Shown one piece after another: positions 58,232-64,000 of a stretch of DNA of 64,000 bases (positions are counted from its first letter, which is position 1; each line of letters starts with the position of its first letter). Origin of the DNA: Aegilops tauschii subsp. strangulata. Taxonomy: Eukaryota; Streptophyta; Magnoliopsida; Poales; Poaceae. The translations under genes were made by a program, and so were the position numbers. The stretch is taken from contig NC_053040.3 in NCBI RefSeq assembly GCF_002575655.3, positions 355,754,267 through 355,818,266 on the forward strand. Direction: 5' to 3'. Under the pieces are notes generated by a model, which worked only from the letters and a program-made list of their open reading frames with translations, made no database searches and had not been told where the DNA came from.

Positions 58232-58829
58232 GCCGACACAAGGGGGGGTGGGGGCAAGCAATACCGCGCGCTTTGCGAGAGAGTTGCATTTGGTATTTGA
58301 AAATCAAACCACCCTTTTGATACATAAATTTGGTCCACATGCACGTGTGTTCGTGTTCTGACCCTCTCCCGCGCCATTTCTCGCCAAATTTATGAACATT
58401 AGGCAAGTCGGATGACGCAACAGACACGGTACACTCAAACTAACCATGTGCCACGCCGGTGCCCCTGTTACGCACACATCCGCACAGTACATTGGGCTCC
58501 ACGAGGCTCCCCCTCTCAAAAATATCTGCCCGCCTCGAGGGTTTTTTTGTTTCATAACACACGGTTGTTATCTCCGGACCGTGTGCGATGTTTCTTGTTC
58601 CCAATCCCGCCTGCATCCCTAGAAAATATCTGCCCGCCTCGAGGGTTTTTCTGTTTCATAACACATGGTTGTTATCTCCGGACCGTGTGCGGTGCACTAT
58701 CATCAAAATTTTCAATAGCCCGGCATTTCACTCCCGCGTTTGACTCCCGCGTAGTAAAATTTTCAGTACCCGCGTCATGTCCTCAAACACCCTATGCCCC
58801 CTCCACACACACACACACACACACACACA
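58232..58829. other. CACTA B continuation: array end, CACTA-type motifs, shared spacer and (CA)n
   Basis: It starts with the broken end of the 98-bp array (GCCGACACAAGGG). Between 58500 and 58700 a block of about 120 bp occurs twice, containing ATATCTGCCCGCCTCGAGGG and GGACCGTGTGCGATG. Then comes the spacer shared with 17736-18000 and a (CA)13 tract at 58804-58829. No gene. Next comes the Gypsy LTR. Confidence 0.7.
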
Positions 58830-59399
58830 GTAGAATAGGGGGTACGTAGGAGGAGGCAAGATCCTAGCTACGGTGAAGTTGTGCACGCATGGTTTACGAG
58901 TCCAGGCCCTTCTCGAAGGAAGTAACAGCCCTACGTCTCGGTGCCCGGAGGCCTGGCCGACTGGATTATGCGTGAGAGTTACAGGGGGTGCGAACCCTTG
59001 TGCCAGAGGAGGGGGGTGGCTTATATAGAGCGCGCCAGGACCCCAACCATCCCACGTTACACAGGGTTCAATGTACATTAAGAAAGGGCGTTACTGGTAA
59101 TGCCAGCTATAAAGAGCTATAAATGATCTTTAAGACTACAGAGTGAACGCCTGACCGTTGCCATCCTGAGTGACGTTAGGCCTTCTGTATTCCGAGTGGT
59201 TTCTTGTATCGTCGAGTGACTTCATCTTGGTCGAATGGAATTGGGGTATCCGAGTGAGGTTGAATGTCGAGTGGATTGCACTCCTTGGTGAACTCAGTCG
59301 GTTTCTTCTCTTGTGTTTTGAATGTCTTTGACTCTAGGGCAGTGTCCTTGGGTAGGGTGTCTAGGTCAGGCCTATGACCCTACCCTAGGTACATGTCAT
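58830..59399 (-). repeat. Probable truncated 3' LTR of the Tat-like fragment
   Basis: On the minus strand it would start TGACGATGACATG next to the purine tract and is cut at the (CA)n tract on the left. The segment 59160-59300 has several CGAGTG(A/G) repeats. A TATATAGAGC at about 59021 lies in the opposite sense. The LTR call rests on position and the purine tract only. Confidence 0.5.
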
Positions 59400-59918
59400 C
59401 GTCATTAGCCCCCGAATGGATTGAGGTCCGAGTGAGGAAAGAAATGAAGTTGACTCCGACTCGATCCCATACTTTGGAGGTATTTCATCAGAGTTTGTGA
59501 ATCATGTTGAAGCTTCGATCTTGTTTTAGTCGCCTCGATCGATTCAGAGGTCGTCGAGTGAAATCAACTGATAATCTGCGAGTGTTGATATGGTACGAAA
59601 TCTTCAGCGCGATTGATTACTCTGCGGTTCCCGGATCTCACAGGATTCAAAATTTTAGGGAAGCGCGCGGGACGCAGTGCGCCGCAGTAAACGGAGTGGA
59701 TAGACAGGGGCGCCTCGATTCTCGTGCCACCTTATTTGTCACGTATCAGGAGCACAACTGTTGCAGGATTTGACAGGATCACTTGGGCCCATGAGTCAGC
59801 CACTCGGACGCAGGCCCATAAAAGGCGTCGAGGCCGAGGTGTTTGCACAGTGCACCTTATTCCCCTTCTTCCTCCTCTGTTTCTCCTCCGCGTCCGCCTC
59901 CACTCTTGACGCCGCCGC
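59400..59918 (+). other. Promoter and leader of the antisense gene, left part
   Basis: No coding frame is supported. CATAAAAGG at 59817-59825 is a TATA-like box. From there to the ATG at 62709, leaving out the solo LTR and one duplication copy, is about 137 bp, close to the 103 bp of the other antisense gene. A pyrimidine-rich leader follows the box. Confidence 0.55.
59817..59825 (+). promoter_or_regulatory. TATA-like box of the second antisense gene
   Basis: CATAAAAGG, upstream of a TTCCTCCTC-rich leader that is interrupted at 59918 by the solo LTR. Confidence 0.4.
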
Positions 59919-62664
59919 TGTAACATCCCAAATTTTCAATTTGGTATGTTATACATAGATCATCATTGCATATCATATTTTATTGCATTTTGACAAATCC
60001 TCGATAATCCTAAGCAACTCAAGGACCCTCGAAGAGAGTTGGGGATTTTCTCGAATTTTCATATTTGATTTCCATCAAATAATAAAACGAGGATTTTGGT
60101 TTTAATTATTTTCTCTCCGGAAAAATATTTCATTTTTAAAATAAATGAGAGGAGAAAATATGACTTCTCCAAAAACAATTGAAATATTGGAGGAAAAGTG
60201 TTAAAATCATTTATTGAAATTTATTTGGATTTTATTTGCAATTTTAATTGCATTAAAAATATTGCATGTTTTCAAAAAATTTATTTTGTGTTAAAAAAAT
60301 GTTCACCCTATTCTAGATTTTCTAACTAGACGGGGAAAATTTATTTTACATTTTTTGGACTTTTATTTATTTTTCTACGAATTTTTCCGCGGAACGTTTT
60401 TTAAAAAATATATATATATTTTCGCCGCGCCTGACTGGGCCGAGCCCAGCCGAGCCAGGCCGCCGGCCCGCCCGCCGTCTCCTTCCCCGCGACGACGCCC
60501 GCCGCCGCCCGGTGTCCATGGCGAGCACGGGAACCCCGGTGCCCCTTCCCCAAGCCGCCGAACCCCCCCCCCCTTCTATATATATATACCCCCCTGCCTC
60601 CTCCCCTCACCCCGCCACCCGCACCCGAACCCCGCCGCCGCCCGCGCCGGAAGCCCGCGCCGCCGTCGCCTTGCGCCGTCGCCGCCGCTCGCCGACCCCG
60701 CCGCCGGAGCCGCCCCTCGCCGCCCGAGCCCCGCCGCCCTCGCCGCCTCTCGCCGGAGCACCCCCGGAGCTCTGTCCCGACGAGGTAGCCGCACCTCGCC
60801 TCGTTTTGCCGGTTTTGTTAAAAAAAACCGTTCGTTTAAAAAAACCCTAGATCGGTTTTTTTTGGTTTTGTTATTTTGTGAGCGTTCACCGAACCGTTCG
60901 TTTTAACGAACGCGTTCGTCGGTTTTTCTCTGTTAACGAACGTCCATTCTTTAACCGTTAGTCCGTTTTTGTTTTTCGTCGGATTTTTCCACCATTATCT
61001 CAGATTCGATTTCTGATCGAATCTTCATTTCTGTTTAACTTTTCGCTCGTTTATCGGAATCAGGCGATTCAAGTGCCTAGAGTTTCGTCTCGAAATTCTT
61101 TTTCCGTTTAACCTACTCAAACAAGTTTTTGCTACTGTAAAATTTGACCTAGATCCAGATTAGTAAACGAAGCTTCTTTCTTTTGCAGTTTGACTTTCGT
61201 TGCTTCTTTCGAGTTGATTCTTTTTGCAAACCGGAGTTCTTAAGTTGAACTTTCTGGTTGGATCTTTCATTCGAGTTGTACCTGTGCATTAGATGAGTAC
61301 TTATTGTTTGCTTGTTTGTTTGCGATAGAGTACCCGGAGTGTGCCGCTTGTTACTTCGAATCGCTAGGTTTCGCGGATCATCAGCAAGGCAAGTAACACT
61401 TTGATCATACCTTCCATACCCAGTTTTATTGCATTAGATCTATTCCTCAAACATTGCATGGTTAGGATCTAATTAAACTGTGGGTATTGGGAAGTAGTTG
61501 AGGTAGTACCTATTACCTGTTTTATTTATCAAACCCTTGGGAGTTACTTCTACGTTGCTATTATATTGCCATGCTATGCTCGTAGACGTGGATTGGGTTT
61601 GAGAGATATTCATGACAGATATGAGATTGTTAATAATGGTTTACCTAAGGTGGCAACTAAAACTCACATCTGGGTGGATTGAGGCACCTGGAGAATCCAG
61701 TGTTGTCTGTTTGTATAAGGACCGCCACCCAGGCTCAAAGGGATCATAAGATTATTCATGCTGGAAACTTCCGTGTGCAGCCACAAGCTATTATGGGCTC
61801 TAGCATAGTTGAGTAAGTTGTGGGAAACCTTTCCATGATGGGCTAGCAGATGTAGGGGATTGTAGGTGTACCGGGCTATCTATCGGTTAAGGGGACCTCC
61901 TCGGAAAGACTGTGTCTCGGTCATCCGTTTCTCAAACATCATGAAGTGCGAGAATCAAGCGGAGGCGATCGAGTCTTGTGGGGAAAAGTGCGCAAACCTC
62001 TGCAGAGTGTACAAACTAATCATGGTTAGCCGTGTCCCCGGTTATGGACAACTTGAGTATCTAGTACTTGGATTATCATGTGAATCTCATCACCATGTTA
62101 CTTTTAATTAATATTGTTGGGTTATTGATGACACTTAATTGGGATTGAGATGCTGTCAACCATCTCAATGTTTCACAACCACCATGATAGTTAAATAAAA
62201 TTTATTCCTTTGAAGTAGGGAAAAATTGGCTTTTCGCAAAAACTGTAACCATAGAGCTTTCCACCAGCCATATATGCATGTAGTATAGCAATTTTTATGT
62301 TCATTACTCTCTATGTGTTACTTTGCCAGCATATTCTATGTGCTGACCCGTTTTCGGGCTGCAACGTTTCATGTTGCAGACTTTTCAGACGACGAGTAAG
62401 GTGCCTTAGGTCGTGGTCTTATACTCAGTGATGCCGCTGGAGTTGATGGACTCACTTATCTTCCAAGTCTTCCGCTGTTATCGTTTTTAGATGGCCTTAA
62501 GCCATATTTATCATACTTAATCTCTTTGGAGATATTCGATGTAATAAGTGTGTGATTGCTACTCTGTTATAAATCCTCCATTTGTACTGTGCGTGTCAGC
62601 ATTACTGATCCAGGGATGACACTGGTGCACAGCAGCACAGACCATTTGAGGTCTGGTCGCTACA
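59919..62664. mobile_element. Solo LTR, 2746 bp, with exact target duplication
   Basis: It starts TGTAACATCCCAAATTTTC and ends GGTCGCTACA, flanked by GCCGC on both sides (59914-59918, 62665-62669). No internal domain, primer site or second LTR is present, so it is a solo LTR from unequal recombination. A TATATATATA tract near 60578-60588 is followed by a very GC-rich stretch (60600-60790), the likely promoter and leader; the proline/alanine-rich frames there are not genes. The orientation is probably plus from the TATA position. I do not name the family. Confidence 0.88.
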
Positions 62665-62708
62665 GCCGCCCCGCCCGTGCGCAGTCCGCTAGAATAGGAA
62701 AGGACAAG

Positions 62709-64000
62709 ATGGCAGCCCTGGAACGCACGAAGAAGGCGACGGCAACGGTGAAGGGCAAGAAGACGAGTCGAGGGTCGTCGTCGAGGTTCGGATTGCCGCC
62801 TTGTTGGATCCAGGGGGACTGGATTCGGTCCACGATCCAGAAGGAAGATCTGGAGGATCTGGCCGGTGGAGGCTTTATCGCCCACGGGTCTTGGAGGTTG
62901 CCGGGAACGAGACCAAGCCTCGACCGCAAGAGGGTGAGTGCGTCCTCCTTACCACCTATGTTGACCGGGGTTTCACTCTGCCCCCACATCCTTTTTTCCG
63001 GGGTTTCTTGAACTTTTTTGGTGCCCAACTTCATCACTTCTCCCCCAACACAATCACATACCTCGCTGCATACATCTCTCTGTGCGAAAACTTCCTGGGT
63101 TGTCAACTGCATTGGGGTCTTTTCAAACACATCTTTACCTGCCGCTCCCAAACTGTGAAGAAGGCAAATCCGAACGACGAAAAGACGCACACGATCCAAA
63201 TGTGCGGGGGTTTAGGAATTCAGAGGAGGGGTAGGAGTACTTTTCCCGCTATGACTCCTCCCGATTCAGTTAGAGGGTGGCAGTCGACCTGGTTCTACTT
63301 CCAAGACGTTCCGACTCCTAGTCAGTCGACCGGTCTTCCCCCCTTCACCATGGATCGGGTCTGCCAACCCTCTTCGCTGATTGTGACTCCAGCAGAGAAG
63401 GGAGAGGTGTCCATGTTAGTCGACCGGGTAGTCCAACTGGTTCGTGATGGCGTGACTGGCATGGATTTGTTGGAAGTGTTTCTCAGCAGACGCATCCAGC
63501 CTCTTCAAGCTCGCGATCATCCGATGTTGATGTACTCGGGCCCTAACGACACCGCTCGGGTTGACCCACAGGAAGTCACCGAGGAGACGGTGGAGCAGTG
63601 GATGCGGAGCATTACTGGAAACAAGGACAACCCCAGGGGGTCCAGGAGGGTTGCACCGTTCGACGCCGAAAACGAGCCAGACAAGGTCCGACCTTTGTTT
63701 TTGAGTGTAATTTTATTCTTATTTGCGATTGTCCTTGAATCTGATTGACGCGTGTTCAACTTCTTGCCTTGCAGATTTATACTGAGATGTACTCGATGCC
63801 AAACAGGGAGCAGGTCCGGGAGGGAACAAAGAGCACTGACGAGAGCGGCGACTGGCAGTCCCCCGAGGACCATGAAGACGATAGTGATGACTTGGGCGGC
63901 AGTGAGGAAGTCGAATCACCACCTCGCTCAGAGTGTCGATCCAAGCAGTCCCAAGACCCTGCGGGCGGGCGTGGCAAGGCAGCACCTCCAAGCGCACAAG
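62709..64000 (+). pseudogene. Antisense spliced gene of the Tat-like fragment (PF04195-type), frameshifted, runs off the window
   Basis: ATG is at 62709. The frame carries a basic K/R-rich N-terminus and is broken by a one-base loss near 62904. It then continues open to 63685 with F-F-R-G-F-L-N-F-F-G and S-L-C-E-N-F-L (the conserved domain core, 63000-63110) and a later helical part ending near E-N-E-P-D-K. A good intron follows (63686-63774, GT...TTGCAG). The next exon starts in phase 0 and is open to the window end, with acidic, serine-rich sequence (E-D-H-E-D-D-S-D-D). Without the frameshift it would be better preserved than 35485-38473. The protein's role is unknown to me. Confidence 0.8.
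63686..63774 (+). other. Intron of the second antisense gene
   Basis: 89 bp, donor AAG/GTCCG, acceptor CTTGCAG/ATTTAT, T-rich throughout, and it joins two frames in phase 0. In-frame reading without splicing meets a stop by 63748. Confidence 0.75.

Larger units (their letters stand above)
39710..58829. mobile_element. CACTA element B, inverted relative of A, with several captured gene fragments
   Basis: It begins CACTACTAGAGGATGCTG at 39710, followed by the same subterminal motif array as the end of element A. Captured gene pieces lie on the minus strand in the order exonuclease, F-box/FBD, B3-like, zinc-finger-like. Then come a diverged 503-bp unit, two tandem arrays, and at 58555-58829 more TGTGCGATG motifs and the spacer shared with A. 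A second Athila-like element (50026-58231) is nested within. No transposase is seen. The right end is missing: at about 58829 the sequence changes to a Gypsy LTR. Treating the whole span as one element is inference from collinearity with A. Confidence 0.7.
58830..64000 (-). mobile_element. Tat-like Gypsy element fragment (3' part) with antisense gene
   Basis: From the (CA)n tract to about 59399 the sequence looks like an LTR read on the minus strand. At about 59397 a CCCCCGAAT stretch, whose complement is a purine tract, marks the inner border. From 59400 on is the 3' interior, which carries a plus-strand, intron-containing gene of the same PF04195-type family as in 35485-38473. The LTR lacks its outer end and no second LTR or TSD is visible. 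A solo LTR occupies 59919-62664. The element extends beyond the right edge. Confidence 0.65.

Noticed and set aside
58804..58829. (CA)13 microsatellite as a functional site
   Set aside because: Ordinary simple repeat; it only marks the border between CACTA B and the next Gypsy element.
58412..58849. 145-codon plus-strand frame ending in a histidine/threonine run
   Set aside because: Passes through a duplicated CACTA segment and a (CA)n tract; no domain.
60355..60906. 183-codon proline/alanine-rich frame and its shadows
   Set aside because: Located in the GC-rich leader of a solo LTR; low-complexity composition, no domain, open in several frames at once.
1..64000. tRNA, rRNA and intact host genes
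   Set aside because: I looked for tRNA-like folds, rRNA segments and complete plant genes and found none; the tRNA-Asp matches are retrotransposon primer-binding sites.

Overview
The window is plant nuclear DNA of the Triticeae type (wheat, barley or Aegilops). The evidence is dense nested LTR retrotransposons, a BARE/Angela/WIS-like Copia element, Athila-like Gypsy elements primed by tRNA-Asp, and CACTA elements carrying captured gene pieces. I see no intact host gene, and no rRNA, tRNA or CRISPR. Every coding region I recognise belongs to a transposable element or is a captured, broken gene fragment. Family names are recognition from memory. Boundaries, target-site duplications (TSDs), stops and frameshifts were read directly.

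Layout. (1) 1-41 and 17047-17661 are two parts of one broken AP2/ERF-like gene on the minus strand. It was split by a complete Athila-like Gypsy element (42-17046, minus strand, TSD CCGCC), which was itself entered by a complete Copia element (2645-11384, plus strand, TSD TGGTG). (2) 17047-24219 is the right part of CACTA element 'A'. It holds the AP2-like fragment, a 503-bp tandem array, an F-box/FBD pseudogene and a typical CACTA end. (3) 24220-29514 holds a LINE reverse-transcriptase relic, about 2 kb I cannot assign, and two truncated LTRs. (4) 29515-39709 is a truncated Copia LTR entered by a non-autonomous Tat-like Gypsy element (30654-39486, TSD AGGGG) with decayed gag-pro and a spliced antisense gene. 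(5) 39710-58829 is CACTA element 'B', an inverted relative of A. It carries fragments of a 3'-5' exonuclease, an F-box/FBD gene, a B3-like gene and an XS-type zinc-finger-like gene, then tandem arrays. A second Athila-like element (50026-58231, plus strand, TSD GCCGA) sits inside one array. (6) 58830-64000 is part of another Tat-like Gypsy element on the minus strand, again with an antisense spliced gene. A 2.7-kb solo LTR (59919-62664, TSD GCCGC) lies in that gene's leader.

How the parts relate. A and B end in nearly the same sequence, face each other across 15.5 kb, and share the order end - F-box - 503-bp unit - GC-rich spacer. Both look non-autonomous: no CACTA transposase was seen. Comparing them suggests that A's F-box gene begins with an exon fused in frame from B's zinc-finger gene. 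The two Athila-like elements have different coding parts but share a pair of RNA-type hairpins at fixed spacing in the 3' non-coding region. The hairpin arms match the polypurine tract. That is the signal I would examine first.
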